Of a stretch of 64,000 bases of DNA, positions 1 through 9,060 are shown piece after piece (position 1 is the stretch's first letter; each line of letters begins with the position of its first letter). A model generated the notes under the pieces. It did not search any database and was not told where the DNA came from. It saw only the letters and a program-made list of their open reading frames with translations. Location: contig NZ_CP082780.1 in assembly GCF_019915265.1 (NCBI RefSeq), forward strand, positions 2,604,001 through 2,668,000, written 5' to 3'. The DNA comes from Bacillus aquiflavi. Lineage in GTDB: Bacteria; Bacillota; Bacilli; Bacillales; Cytobacillaceae. The position numbers and the translations under genes were made by a program.

Positions 1-149
1 AATGCTTGAAGATATAAGAGGAGAGGCTTATGTACGTATTAAAAAAAGCACGTAATCGCTTCGCCGCCTTTTCCTTTAAGTGAATCTTCTAGTTGGATAA
101 TTCCTTCAACAGCACGTTCAATTTCACCCACTTTTGATAGAAAATTTAT
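1..149 (-). pseudogene. Remnant of an LXG-domain toxin gene (N-terminal part), runs off the window edge
   Basis: Read on the minus strand from 149 downward, the frame gives a helix ending in LEDSLKGKGGEAI, the hallmark of the LXG domain that targets polymorphic toxins to the Gram-positive type VII secretion system. An in-frame TAA at 39-41 interrupts it, and after the stop the same frame continues with YVHKPLLLYLQA, which is what an LXG domain carries next. The usual N-terminal start of the domain is missing: an in-frame TAG lies just upstream at 150-152. I see a broken gene; the family call rests on motif memory, and the rest lies outside the window. Confidence 0.6.
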
Positions 150-626
150 CTATAGAATTATTTTTTATATATGTATATTAATAGTAAGTGTAAATTTTAT
201 TACTTTCAAGGGATTTTTAACCTTTTTTGTATGAAAGAAGTGGAGTTATAACCAATTTTTCGAAGGCATAAAATATTATAGATGATATTTCATATGGAGG
301 CATTTTAATATTTATTTGACGTTCATTATCTATTATTTATTTAATCTATCACATTGTATATTAATTTCATATGAGGATTCCCCCCATAAGAGATCTCATT
401 GTTTTTTGAGAGCATTTAGAGATAATGAAAGTTATCTGAAGGACAAGAGTAAAAGCTTAAGTGTTAAGATGATAAAAGTTTTGCAACAATTAAGTATCAG
501 ATCCTTTAAAATACACCTTAATCACACCACTGTTTTATAGCCCATTCATCTGAACTCCTACCCTGAATTTATCTGAACGTTTACGAGCATGATTCAAAAT
601 TGTGATTTTATATTCCTGATCAATAA
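150..626. other. Intergenic stretch without a recognisable gene
   Basis: AT-rich sequence between the LXG remnant and the rplT terminator. A 74-codon open frame on the plus strand (316-540) has no clear ribosome binding site and no motif I recognise, so I do not call it a gene. This may be decayed accessory DNA belonging with the LXG remnant. Confidence 0.4.
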
Positions 627-657
627 GAAAAGCCATCCTTACCTTAAAAGAATGGCT
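625..657 (-). terminator. Rho-independent terminator of infC-rpmI-rplT
   Basis: On the minus strand, AGCCATTCTT pairs with AAGGATGGCT and is followed by a T-rich run, 12 bases after the rplT stop. Confidence 0.8.
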
Positions 658-668
658 AAATATTTTCA

Positions 669-1028
669 TTACTTATTTAATTGACTTTTTGCAGCGTTTG
701 CTAAATTAGCAAATGCTTTCTCATCACTTACTGCAAGATCGGCAAGCATTTTACGGTTTACTTCAATCCCAGCAAGCTTTAAACCATGCATTAAACGGCT
801 GTAAGAAAGACCATTCATACGTGCTGCTGCATTGATACGAGTAATCCATAGCTTACGGAAATCGCGTTTTTTCTGACGACGGTCACGATAAGCATACATA
901 TAAGATTTCATTACTTGTTGATTTGCGACTTTATATAATGCATGCTTTGATCCGTAATAACCTTTTGCTAATTTAAGAACTTTTTTACGACGTCTGCGAG
1001 TAACTGTACCGCCTTTTACACGTGGCAT
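669..1028 (-). CDS. rplT: 50S ribosomal protein L20
   Basis: A 119-residue protein that starts [16 protein letters not shown] and matches L20 over its whole length. L20 binds 23S rRNA early in assembly of the large subunit, and in Bacillus and E. coli it also represses its own operon. The strongly basic N-terminal extension (about residues 1-60) and the globular C-terminal RNA-binding part are both present. It is the last gene of infC-rpmI-rplT, 38 bases after rpmI and just before a terminator. The start has an AGGAGG ribosome binding site. Confidence 0.98.
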   Translation of the reverse strand: MPRVKGGTVTRRRRKKVLKLAKGYYGSKHALYKVANQQVMKSYMYAYRDRRQKKRDFRKLWITRINAAARMNGLSYSRLMHGLKLAGIEVNRKMLADLAVSDEKAFANLANAAKSQLNK

Positions 1029-1066
1029 GTTAATTCCCTCCTATTTAAAAATCAAATCGTTCAAGA

Positions 1067-1267
1067 TTATTTAATGTTGTCCAATAAATGACGAATACGT
1101 TTGAAATCGCCTTTTGATACGAGTGTTCCTTTACGAAGCTTACGTTTTTGCTTTTGAGTTTTATTTGCGAACATATGGCTTGTATAAGCATGAGCACGCT
1201 TTAATTTACCAGTTCCAGTTTTTTTGAAACGCTTTGCAGCGCCACGGTGAGTTTTCATTTTTGGCAT
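1067..1267 (-). CDS. rpmI: 50S ribosomal protein L35
   Basis: A 66-residue basic protein with the L35 signature [18 protein letters not shown] at the N-terminus, which is the normal length for the family. It is a structural protein of the large subunit. It lies between infC and rplT in the conserved order, with 17 bases to infC and a GGAGG ribosome binding site before its ATG. Confidence 0.98.
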   Translation of the reverse strand: MPKMKTHRGAAKRFKKTGTGKLKRAHAYTSHMFANKTQKQKRKLRKGTLVSKGDFKRIRHLLDNIK

Positions 1268-1284
1268 TTTCGTATTCCTCCTTA

Positions 1285-1800
1285 TTACTTTTCGTTTTTA
1301 GGTGCTAAAACTAAAAACATGCTGCGACCATCCATTTTAGGAGAAGATTCTATCATCGCCACATCAGCACATTCCCCTGCAAAACGGTCTAATACACGTT
1401 GACCAATTTCTTTATGAGTAATTGCACGACCTTTAAAACGAATAGATGCTTTTACTTTATCGCCTTTTTCTATAAATTTACGAGCATTGCGAAGCTTCGT
1501 TTTAAAATCATGCTCTTCGATTGTTGGACTGAGGCGAACTTCCTTTATGTTAATAACCTTTTGTTTCTTACGTGCTTCTTTGTCCTTCTTTTGTTGCTCA
1601 AATTTAAATTTTCCGTAATCCATAATCCGAGCTACAGGCGGTTTTGCGTTTGGAGCAACAAGCACTACATCAAGATTAGCTCGTGCAGCAATTTCCAGAG
1701 CTTCATGTTTGGATTTAATTCCAAGCTGCCCGCCATTTTGATCAATGAGACGAACTTCCCTTGCACGAATACCATCGTTTACCATCATGTCCTTGCTAAT
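1285..1800 (-). CDS. infC: Translation initiation factor IF-3, AUU start
   Basis: IF-3 binds the 30S subunit, checks the codon-anticodon match at the start site and prevents early joining of the 50S. The protein has the N-terminal domain ([17 protein letters not shown]), the lysine-rich linker ([14 protein letters not shown]) and the C-terminal 30S-binding domain ([16 protein letters not shown]). The natural start is almost certainly the ATT at 1798-1800: GGAGGTG lies seven bases upstream and the protein then begins with (M)SKDMMVNDG, as in Bacillus homologues. Longer readings run into the leader RNA. A near-cognate AUU start lets IF-3 repress its own translation, as known for this gene in other bacteria. 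171 residues. Confidence 0.93.
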   Translation of the reverse strand: MSKDMMVNDGIRAREVRLIDQNGGQLGIKSKHEALEIAARANLDVVLVAPNAKPPVARIMDYGKFKFEQQKKDKEARKKQKVINIKEVRLSPTIEEHDFKTKLRNARKFIEKGDKVKASIRFKGRAITHKEIGQRVLDRFAGECADVAMIESSPKMDGRSMFLVLAPKNEK

Positions 1801-1882
1801 AGTTAGACACCTCCAAGTTTTATATAACGAATACATGTTTGGGTTAAGAATCACCGTATTATAGTTGGACAGCCGCATCAAT

Positions 1883-2033
1883 AAAAAAAGTGCAGATGTC
1901 AAAACACCCACACTTTGCGAACAGAAATTAATAATAGTTTGCTCACGTAGAACCTGCCAACTGCAATCTTTGCGTTAATCAGGTGAGAAGCGGGTGCTTC
2001 TTCTTTTCCTCAAACCCGTATTCCATTTTCACT
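1883..2033 (-). ncRNA. L20-type ribosomal protein leader with intrinsic terminator
   Basis: The transcribed leader of infC-rpmI-rplT contains ACCCGCTTCTCACCTGATT (about 1975-1994), the conserved block of the Firmicutes L20 leader. It ends in a hairpin followed by seven T residues at about 1883-1915. In Bacillus, excess L20 binds this leader and promotes termination ahead of infC. The block and the attenuator are visible; the L20-binding fold is inferred from the family. Confidence 0.8.
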
Positions 2034-2039
2034 TTTTCT

Positions 2040-2069
2040 AATATAACATAATTGTTGAGACAATGTCAA
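2040..2069 (-). promoter_or_regulatory. Sigma-A promoter of infC-rpmI-rplT
   Basis: TTGACA (2064-2069) and TATATT/TTATAT (about 2040-2046), with a 17-18 base spacer on the minus strand. Transcription would start just before the L20-type leader. Confidence 0.75.
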
Positions 2070-2118
2070 ATAGGATATTCCTTCACATCATATTATAACA
2101 TACGACAACAATATGCAT

Positions 2119-4050
2119 TTACAACGTTACTTCTTCTTTTAAAGCTGTAACGAAATCTGCAAACGAGATTGTTTCAGATTTTTTCTCTCCATATTTACGA
2201 ACATTAACAGTTTTTTCATCTACTTCATTATTTCCGACAACGAGCATGTAAGGGATTTTTTGCATTTGTGCCTCGCGAATTTTATAACCAATCTTTTCAT
2301 CACGACTATCTAGTTCAACACGAAAACCTTCTGCTTTTAATTTACTTTCTACTTCTTTTGCATAATCAAAATGAACAGATGGTGAAACAGGAATAACTTG
2401 AACTTGAACAGGTGCAAGCCAAGTTGGAAACGCACCTTTATACTCTTCAATTAAAAAGGCAACAAAACGCTCCATAGTAGAAACGACGCCGCGATGAATC
2501 ACGACAGGACGATGCTGTTTACCGTCTTCCCCTATATATGTGAGATCAAATTTCTCAGGAAGCAAGAAGTCAAGTTGAACAGTTGACAATGTCTCCTCTT
2601 TGCCAAGAGCTGTTTTTACTTGAACATCAAGCTTAGGACCGTAAAATGCCGCTTCTCCTTCAGCTTCAAAATATTCAAGCCCTAATTCATCCATCGCCTC
2701 TTTCAACATGCTTTGTGCTTTTTCCCACATTTCATCATCATCATAATATTTCTCTGTATCTTCATGATCACGATAAGATAGACGGAATGAATAATCATTT
2801 ATCTCAAAGTCTTTATATACGTCCAATATCAGTTGAACGACACGTTTAAACTCTGTTTTAATTTGATCTGGACGAACAAATATATGAGCATCATTCAAGG
2901 TCATTCCACGAACACGCTGCAACCCTGCTAATGCACCTGACATTTCATAACGATGCATTGTCCCGAGTTCAGCAATTCTAATTGGTAATTCACGATAACT
3001 ATGGATACCTTTTTTATACAACATCATATGATGTGGACAGTTCATTGGACGGAGAACAAGCTGTTCGTTATCCATATCCATAACAGGAAACATGTCATCC
3101 CGATAATGATCCCAATGTCCCGATGTTTTGTAAAGCTCAACACTTCCCATAATAGGTGTATAAACGTGATCATAACCGAGGCGAACTTCTTTGTCTACAA
3201 TATAACGTTCTATTATGCGTCGAATTGTTGCTCCTTTCGGTAGCCATAAAGGCAATCCTTGCCCGACTTTTTGTGAAATCATAAAGAGATCTAGCTCTTT
3301 GCCTAGTTTACGATGATCTCTTTCCTTTGCTTCCTCAAGAAGACGAAGATGTTCCTCAAGATCAGCCTTTTTAAAGAATGCAGTACCGTATATGCGCTGA
3401 AGCATTTTATTTTTACTATCGCCTCGCCAATAAGCCCCAGCAATACTGAGCAGTTTAAACTCTTTAATTTTTCCAGTTGACGGAACGTGAACTCCCCGGC
3501 AAAGATCAAAAAATTCCCCTTGCTCGTATACGGTTACTACCTCTCCTTCGGGAATTGCCTCAATTAATTCAAGTTTATATTCATCTCCAATCTCTTCAAA
3601 AAGTTGGATTGCTTCTTCTCGAGATACTTCTTTGCGAATAACTTCTATATTTTCGTTTATAATTTTCGCCATTTCTTTTTCAATTAGTGGCAAATCTTCT
3701 GGTGTTAAAGATTCTTCCATATCAATATCATAATAAAAACCACCTTCAATTACCGGACCTACGCCAAGCTTTACATTTTTATATAGTCGCTTCACTGCTT
3801 GTGCCATTAAATGAGCTGTGCTGTGGCGCAGTATTTCTAAAGCTTCTTCTCGGTCTTGCGTGATAATTTCGAGTGCACCATTTTCTTTTATTGGCCGACG
3901 AAGATCATACATTTCACCATTTATTTTTCCAGAAATCGCCTTTTTTTTCAATCCAGGACTAATAGATGCAGCAATCTCTTCAGTTGTTGTTCCTTTAGGA
4001 AATTCCTTTACTGCCCCATCTGGAAATGAAATGTTGATAATTTGTGACAT
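2119..4050 (-). CDS. thrS: Threonyl-tRNA synthetase
   Basis: Charges tRNA-Thr with threonine. Domains in order: TGS (about 1-64), the editing domain with HSTAH at 76-80, the class II catalytic core with the zinc-site motif [11 protein letters not shown], and the C-terminal anticodon-binding domain (from about 540). The start at 4050 ([12 protein letters not shown]) follows an AAAGGAGGAGC ribosome binding site and gives 643 residues, the usual Bacillus length; further upstream the frame runs into the T-box terminator hairpin. Transcription is controlled by the upstream T-box. Confidence 0.97.
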   Translation of the reverse strand: MSQIINISFPDGAVKEFPKGTTTEEIAASISPGLKKKAISGKINGEMYDLRRPIKENGALEIITQDREEALEILRHSTAHLMAQAVKRLYKNVKLGVGPVIEGGFYYDIDMEESLTPEDLPLIEKEMAKIINENIEVIRKEVSREEAIQLFEEIGDEYKLELIEAIPEGEVVTVYEQGEFFDLCRGVHVPSTGKIKEFKLLSIAGAYWRGDSKNKMLQRIYGTAFFKKADLEEHLRLLEEAKERDHRKLGKELDLFMISQKVGQGLPLWLPKGATIRRIIERYIVDKEVRLGYDHVYTPIMGSVELYKTSGHWDHYRDDMFPVMDMDNEQLVLRPMNCPHHMMLYKKGIHSYRELPIRIAELGTMHRYEMSGALAGLQRVRGMTLNDAHIFVRPDQIKTEFKRVVQLILDVYKDFEINDYSFRLSYRDHEDTEKYYDDDEMWEKAQSMLKEAMDELGLEYFEAEGEAAFYGPKLDVQVKTALGKEETLSTVQLDFLLPEKFDLTYIGEDGKQHRPVVIHRGVVSTMERFVAFLIEEYKGAFPTWLAPVQVQVIPVSPSVHFDYAKEVESKLKAEGFRVELDSRDEKIGYKIREAQMQKIPYMLVVGNNEVDEKTVNVRKYGEKKSETISFADFVTALKEEVTL

Positions 4051-4077
4051 TTTTGCTCCTCCTTTTAAGTTTCTAAA

Positions 4078-4112
4078 ATTAAAAAAACCCGTCCCTATAA
4101 AAGGGACGGGTT
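4078..4112 (-). terminator. T-box attenuator terminator of thrS
   Basis: AACCCGTCCCT and AGGGACGGGTT form an 11-bp stem followed by a run of T on the minus strand, 28 bases before the thrS start. The 3' part of the T-box antiterminator overlaps this stem. Confidence 0.92.
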
Positions 4113-4145
4113 GTATTATTGGTTCAACACGTGGTTCCACCCTAG

Positions 4146-4987
4146 TTCTCATTTTGTCGAATGATAAGCTGCGAATATCTGCGTTGCTTGAACTCGATCA
4201 ATCCTCACGTGCTATTGGCACGCTCCGGTTGCTCTCCTCCTGCGCGCCTTGATCTTCTAGCTTCTCATTCGACAAAAAGGCGACAGGATATGAATGAGCG
4301 ACGATCTGCCTTGCTTGAAATCGATCAAACCTCACGTGCTATTGGCACGCTCCGGTTGCTCTCCTCCTGCGCGCCTTGATCTTCTTGCTTCTCATTCGAC
4401 AAAAAGGCGACAGGATATGAATGAGCGACGATCTGCCTTGCTTGAAATCGATCAAGCCTCACGTGCTATTGGCACGCTCCGGTTGCTCTCCTCCTGCGCG
4501 CCTTGATCTTCTAGCTTCTCATTCGACAAAAAGGCGACAGGATATGAATGAGCGACGATCTGCCTTGCTTGAAATCGATCAAACCTCACGTGCTATTGGC
4601 ACGCTCCGGTTGCTCTCCTCCTGCGCGCCTTGATCTTCTTGCTTCTCATTCGACAAAAAGGCGACAGGATATGAATGAGCGACGATCTGCCTTGCTTGAA
4701 ATCGATCAAGCCTCACGTGCTATTGGCACGCTCCGGTTGCTCTCCTCCTGCGCGCCTTGATCTTCTAGCTTCTCATTCGACAAAAAGGCGACAGGATATG
4801 AATGAGCGACGATCTGCCTTGCTTGAAATCGATCAAACCTCACGTGCTATTGGCACGCTCCGGTTGCTCTCCTCCTGCGCGCCTTGATCTTCTTGCTTCT
4901 CATTCGACAAAAAGGCGACAGGATATGAATGAGCGACGATCTGCCTTGCTTGAAATCGATCAAGCCTCACGTGCTATTGGCACGCTC
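4146..4987. repeat. Tandem array of 127-bp units inside the thrS leader
   Basis: Five full units start at 4261, 4388, 4515, 4642 and 4769. A truncated sixth runs from 4896 to about 4987, and a diverged copy covers about 4146-4260 next to the T-box. Units alternate at two places: GATCAAACC with a CTTCTTG end, then GATCAAGCC with a CTTCTAG end. The true repeat is therefore a 254-bp dimer, and the dimers look identical by eye. Each unit contains GTGC-CAATA-GCAC, an outer GATCAA/TTGATC pair and CTCATTC/GAATGAG, so the RNA would form a chain of hairpins. Each unit keeps a 70-codon plus-strand frame open only because 127 bp copies repeat it; I do not call it coding. Confidence 0.95.
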
Positions 4988-5247
4988 TAGGTTCTCAAGC
5001 GGCTTCTTAAGCTTATGCTCGACAATTAATGACTCCTAGCTAAGATAACGGTTTTTTCCGTCAGCCAATACTTGTTTCACGTTGTATACTTGCTTTCGTT
5101 TCACGTTCATAGCTGAAGTTTAAAGGTGGTAGGCATTCATCTCGTGTTAGGAAGGTTTCAGCCATGCCTCCCCTCTCTGAAAACCGTAAAAGAATACCCT
5201 TGTCCTTATCATAACCTTTAATTTAATCAATGTTTATTATGTAGGTT

Positions 5248-5276
5248 ATTATAGTTCTTTAAATAAGGAAAATCAA
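5248..5276 (-). promoter_or_regulatory. Sigma-A promoter of thrS
   Basis: TTGATT (5271-5276) and TATAAT (5248-5253) with a 17-base spacer on the minus strand, just upstream of T-box Stem I. Confidence 0.8.
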
Positions 5277-5286
5277 GGGGGTGCAT

Positions 5287-6159
5287 TTACGAATTTTCTT
5301 CCACTTTAGATAAATAAAATTTTTTTTGATAAAATGCTTCGTAAGAATGAATTGTAACCCGTTCTTCAAATATGTTTTGGATCGTTCTTACAAGTGGTTG
5401 TTCAGAGTCTGTTGTATAAACATAAATGACATGAGGAGCAATCGATAGTAATGGTGCAATTGTTATCGAATCAACATAAACTGGATGATTTGAGAGCAGC
5501 TTGCGATCAATCATTTTCGTAAGTACACTTCGTTTTATTTCATTTAAATATTCATCAAAAAATGTTACACCTTCATCAATAAACAGATGCAGTTCAGTCA
5601 GCTTCGCCCCTCGTCCACTTAAAAAGTCTCTTAATGTTTGGATAAACATTTGATATTCCTGCTCCATTTTATATTCATCTATCGCAACTTCTACGTATTT
5701 TTCTAAATTAGCCATAAATGAACGCATCCGAAATTTAATAAATGAATCAAAAGAAAAAGAAATATTGTCTTCAAACATCCCATCAATTGTTGCAGTAACA
5801 TTTTCTTCAACTCCGATATCCACCAAAAATGGAAACAGTTCCTCCCGATCCCCTTCTAACAATGAGTAAATAATCTCCAAAATTTGCCGTTGTTCTTCCG
5901 GGTCATGAAATAAAAACAGCTCACTTATCATGTTGCGAAACCAATCATCTCGCTTTTCATAAAGAATGAAATTTCGAAATGTTTCTTTAACAAGCTTTAA
6001 ATCTTCTCCTCGTAACGGTCGGGGTCCTGTTAGTTTCACTATATGGGAATCTTCTATTGAAAGAAGAAAATCTTTTTGCTGCAAAGCTGAAAAGTTTTTA
6101 TAAAGTTGATTATATAGTTTTTTTGCATCCTCTTTATGCTGAAAGGTGATCTCGATCAA
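5287..6159 (-). CDS. ytxC: YtxC-like sporulation protein
   Basis: A 290-residue soluble protein of the YtxC family, which sits beside thrS and dnaI in Bacillus and is linked to sporulation; its biochemical role is not known. No signal peptide or membrane segment is seen. The sequence is charged and helical, with a conserved middle (about 85-200) rich in acidic residues. Start is TTG at 6159 after GGGGGGA. It lies upstream of the thrS promoter and is transcribed in the same direction. The family call rests on position and overall resemblance. Confidence 0.8.
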   Translation of the reverse strand: MIEITFQHKEDAKKLYNQLYKNFSALQQKDFLLSIEDSHIVKLTGPRPLRGEDLKLVKETFRNFILYEKRDDWFRNMISELFLFHDPEEQRQILEIIYSLLEGDREELFPFLVDIGVEENVTATIDGMFEDNISFSFDSFIKFRMRSFMANLEKYVEVAIDEYKMEQEYQMFIQTLRDFLSGRGAKLTELHLFIDEGVTFFDEYLNEIKRSVLTKMIDRKLLSNHPVYVDSITIAPLLSIAPHVIYVYTTDSEQPLVRTIQNIFEERVTIHSYEAFYQKKFYLSKVEENS

Positions 6160-6501
6160 TCAAATCCCCCCTTTTAAATCTCTGATTTTATATATATGGG
6201 GGACTTGTTTAAAATAGAAGTGAGTTATATAGTTGCTTTTCCAAAATGAAACACCTAATAACAGGTTGTTTCCTTGTTATAACAGCTTGTGAAAGATTTA
6301 TGCCTATTTTATATTTTTTTAATGGTTAGCACTTCAGTGTGAAATTTTACTATTGTTAATTAAAGCTATGCGATATAACATTGCTAAACAGAGCCAAATT
6401 AAAAACAGGTAATCTAATAATCGAATACCTGCCATAAAGTGAAACTTGTTAAGGGCGGTTGATCACTGCCTTACTATTATTCATTTGTCCTTTAATTTAG
6501 T
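6160..6501. other. Intergenic gap between dnaI and ytxC
   Basis: No gene seen. It holds a weak inverted repeat (CAGGTA/TACCTG, 6409-6431) and AT-rich sequence upstream of ytxC that probably includes its promoter. I cannot point to a convincing -35/-10 pair. Confidence 0.4.
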
Positions 6502-7434
6502 TTAAAGGCGACGATTTGGTCCATCTACATGAACTGGTTTAGCTAAATATTTAATTCGTTCCATAATCCGGGCAGCTTTCAATCGTTCTTCTTCCCCACG
6601 CTGACTATATGTTAAATGATGCTCGAGCTCTTCAAGATCAAAATTCGACGTAAAAAAAGTAGGTAGGCTTTCCAACATCCTAAATTGTAAAATTGTTCCC
6701 AGTACTTCATCTCTAGCCCAACTGCTCATTGTCTCTGCCCCAATATCATCGAGCATTAAAATTGGAGCCTTTTTTATCGTCTCCAGCTTTACATCTATAG
6801 TTTGATCGCCAATAGCGCTTTTCATCTCTCGTAGAAATTCTGGTACATAAACGATTAAAGAAGAAACTCCCTTCTTAGCAAGTTCATTTGCAATTGCCCC
6901 AAGTATATAAGATTTTCCTACTCCAAATTTACCATAAAAATATAATCCTTTTTCTTTTTCATTTTTATTAAAGTTATCTACAAATGTTGCCGCAAGCTCA
7001 ATAGCCTTTATTCTCCCTTTATTTAGCTCTATTTCGCCTAGAGAGGCATTTAAAATTTCCTTTGGCACGTAAATACTTTGAATTAACCGCTCATGTTTCC
7101 TTCTTTCATCATGCAGAACTTTTCGAGGGCACCGTTCATATTGTAAATCAATATTATTTCCGTGAATTACAATATGAGGGTGGAAGCCTTTCATCATATT
7201 TACACATCCATCGAGACTTGGGCACCGGTTACATTCCTTACTTTGAGCGGTGTACTCATATAATTTTCCTAAGCTCCTATCAATCATTTCCTGAGATATT
7301 TCACGTTGATTTTTTCTCAAAAAAGATTGAATCTCTTCGTTGGTCATTATTTTTTTTTTTATTACTTCATACCGTTGCTGAAAGTCCTTTTTATTTGCTA
7401 GTTTCCGTAACGTATCATTAATCTTTTGCATCAT
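6502..7434 (-). CDS. dnaI: Primosomal protein DnaI, helicase loader
   Basis: An AAA+ ATPase that loads the replicative helicase DnaC (the Bacillus name) at origins and restarting forks. The N-terminal helicase-binding part carries a zinc cluster (CNRCPSLDGC, about 69-78, plus a later CPRK). Walker A is YGKFGVGKS (about 166-174) and Walker B is ILMLDDIGAE (about 226-235). At 310 residues it matches the Bacillus protein (311). The start overlaps the end of dnaB by four bases, so the two are translationally coupled. Confidence 0.96.
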   Translation of the reverse strand: MMQKINDTLRKLANKKDFQQRYEVIKKKIMTNEEIQSFLRKNQREISQEMIDRSLGKLYEYTAQSKECNRCPSLDGCVNMMKGFHPHIVIHGNNIDLQYERCPRKVLHDERRKHERLIQSIYVPKEILNASLGEIELNKGRIKAIELAATFVDNFNKNEKEKGLYFYGKFGVGKSYILGAIANELAKKGVSSLIVYVPEFLREMKSAIGDQTIDVKLETIKKAPILMLDDIGAETMSSWARDEVLGTILQFRMLESLPTFFTSNFDLEELEHHLTYSQRGEEERLKAARIMERIKYLAKPVHVDGPNRRL

Positions 7435-8846
7435 GATTCACCTCCACTTTTATTTTTTTTTAATTTTTTTTCAAGGTTCCGCTTTTTCATTTCAAAGTCA
7501 GCTTCATCATTTTGTACACTTTGTTGTTGGTCAACTTCTTGTTTCTGTTTAATAAACCAACTTGGAAGCTTTTCTATACGAATTGGAGTTTTTTTATTGT
7601 TTCCTCTTGATTCTTTTTTCCCTTGTGCCCATTCCATATATTGGCGATGTTCATTTTTGGCTAATTCCATTGCTTCTTTTACTGTTTTAATTTTTTTACG
7701 AGACCAATGGCTGGCGATTTTTTCAACATAGCTTTTTGATAATTTCATATCTGTTTTTAACATTACATATTGAATAAGCACATTTACAACGCCTGGAAGG
7801 AGCTTTTGATTAAACATAACATTTTCAATCATTTGCAAGTCCGTTTTTGACGGCTCTGCTCCTCCTGATATATCAACCAATAGTTGGCGTGGTGATGTTG
7901 TTTCTAAATAATGAATGAGTTCTTCTTCCTTTGTCTTTGGTTCGTTCGCTTGTGTATGATGAACAACCGGCTGTATTCGATCTACTAAACTCGGGAGATT
8001 ATCCTGATACTCAAACTGATACCAATCCCGGGCAGATTTACGGAGCTCCTCAATATCTATTTCATTATCAATGGAAAGAGCACTAACTACAATATTTTTC
8101 ATCTGGATTGGATCAATTCCATATAAAAAAGCAAGCTTGCTGATCGCTTCTTTTACCTTTGGATGAAAAGTTTTTTTTGGAACGAGTGATTCTTTTAATC
8201 CAGCTAATAATAAGTCAAAATCAAAAACAGATTCAGTGATTTTCACACTTTTTTGTTCGTTTCTTCCAATAAATTGCATATCCCGTTCATAATGTAACTT
8301 TTGGATCATTTCTTCTTTATGCTGAATACTTGGTAAATTAGCTGAGGCAAACACATCTTGAAATTGTTTTGTTATTTCATTATAATGTTTATCTTTTTTT
8401 ATTTTTTCATCACTAAAAAATTGTTTTAAACGCATATACTGATTTTTACCAATTTTTTTATATAAATAAATGTTTAGCATCCCATCTAAAAAAAATTGTT
8501 CTGGTGTAAGCGGTGGGCGGAGCTCATATACAAATGAGCGAACATCATCTTCAGTACGTACGAAGGTTTTTAGTAAACCGATTCCTTCTAGCTTTAATCG
8601 AGCATTGTAAATTGATTTTAAATTCATATCCATTAAATTCATCAGGCTATGGTGCGTGGAAGGAGTTGAATATAATCGATTTTCCTCGAGCTGTGCCCAT
8701 AAAGTCATGTATAAACTAAAACATGTCGAGCCAATTAACGGTTGATATAAAAATGATAATACTTTCCGATCGTAATCATGAAGAAGACCGTCTGAAGACA
8801 CGAGATAATGATCAACTGGTAATAGCTCCTGCCAATGTTGTGTCAT
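7431..8846 (-). CDS. dnaB: Replication initiation and membrane attachment protein DnaB
   Basis: Bacillus DnaB, not the E. coli helicase, works with DnaD and DnaI to load the helicase and attaches the origin to the membrane. The body matches the family, with SLYMTLW near 45, DVFDFDLLLAGL-type sequence (here ESVFDFDLLLAG) and the second DnaD/DnaB repeat near 310-400; the C-terminus is lysine-rich. I prefer the ATG at 8846 (MTQHWQELLPVDHYLV), which aligns with known N-termini; an ATG four codons upstream (8858) directly abuts the AAAGGG and is less likely. 471 residues, overlapping dnaI by four bases. Confidence 0.93.
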   Translation of the reverse strand: MTQHWQELLPVDHYLVSSDGLLHDYDRKVLSFLYQPLIGSTCFSLYMTLWAQLEENRLYSTPSTHHSLMNLMDMNLKSIYNARLKLEGIGLLKTFVRTEDDVRSFVYELRPPLTPEQFFLDGMLNIYLYKKIGKNQYMRLKQFFSDEKIKKDKHYNEITKQFQDVFASANLPSIQHKEEMIQKLHYERDMQFIGRNEQKSVKITESVFDFDLLLAGLKESLVPKKTFHPKVKEAISKLAFLYGIDPIQMKNIVVSALSIDNEIDIEELRKSARDWYQFEYQDNLPSLVDRIQPVVHHTQANEPKTKEEELIHYLETTSPRQLLVDISGGAEPSKTDLQMIENVMFNQKLLPGVVNVLIQYVMLKTDMKLSKSYVEKIASHWSRKKIKTVKEAMELAKNEHRQYMEWAQGKKESRGNNKKTPIRIEKLPSWFIKQKQEVDQQQSVQNDEADFEMKKRNLEKKLKKNKSGGES

Positions 8847-8877
8847 ATATACACTCATACCCTTTCTTAGCTAAAAA

Positions 8878-8906
8878 AAGAGCTAAAGATAAGTCTTTTA
8901 GCTCTT
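8878..8906 (-). terminator. Intact terminator of nrdR-dnaB region, left flank of the dispersed element
   Basis: AAGAGCTAAAAGAC and its complement form a hairpin followed by T7 on the minus strand. It lies 184 bases beyond the nrdR stop. A degenerate second copy lies at 9061-9088, and the dispersed element sits between the two. Confidence 0.8.
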
Positions 8907-9060
8907 AGACTATTGACAAACGCTTGCATTCTTTGTTACTTGCACTTCGGTGTAAGCTCATAAACGATATGTTTTATTCGCTTCCGCCTCATGCGGCGCG
9001 CCTCGACTGACAAGCGTTTTCATTCAGTCTGAGGAAATATTTACTTTGTCTATAAGCTTT
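8907..9060 (+). repeat. Dispersed MITE-like intergenic element, copy A
   Basis: Begins AGACTATTGACAAACGC, carries TATTCGCTTCCGC and GACTGACAAGCGTTTTC in the middle, and ends near AAATATTTACTTTGTC. The ends are imperfect inverted repeats of each other. No open frame of note. Copies with the same order of blocks lie at 10901-11102 (minus), 27500-27597 (minus), 32533-32682, 46481-46624 and 48419-48565. This copy lies between two hairpins of almost the same sequence. Confidence 0.75.

Larger units (their letters stand above)
4051..5241 (-). ncRNA. T-box riboswitch leader of thrS, about 1.2 kb, enlarged by internal repeats
   Basis: The T-box motif AGGGTGGAACCACG is at 4130-4143 on the minus strand, with the competing terminator hairpin at 4078-4112. 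The bulge TGGA suits a tRNA with U before CCA, as in Bacillus tRNA-Thr. Stem I is at about 5020-5195: CAGAGAGGGG and later GCCTACCACC, where ACC followed by A is a fitting threonine specifier. Normally these parts lie within some 300 nt. Here they are about 900 nt apart because the tandem repeats sit between them. Uncharged tRNA-Thr should stabilise the antiterminator and raise thrS expression; whether the long form still works is unknown. Confidence 0.85.

Noticed and set aside
316-540. Plus-strand 74-codon gene
   Set aside because: No ribosome binding site, no recognised motif, base composition like the surrounding intergenic DNA.
4261-4987. CRISPR array
   Set aside because: The whole 127-bp unit is repeated without unique spacers, so it is a plain tandem repeat.
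4161-4990. Series of 70-codon plus-strand frames repeated every 127 bp
   Set aside because: They exist only because the 127-bp repeat lacks a stop in that frame; no ribosome binding site, and the array lies antisense to the thrS leader.
5000-5030. Second T-box sequence within the repeats
   Set aside because: The conserved GGTGGNACC motif occurs only once, at 4130-4143.
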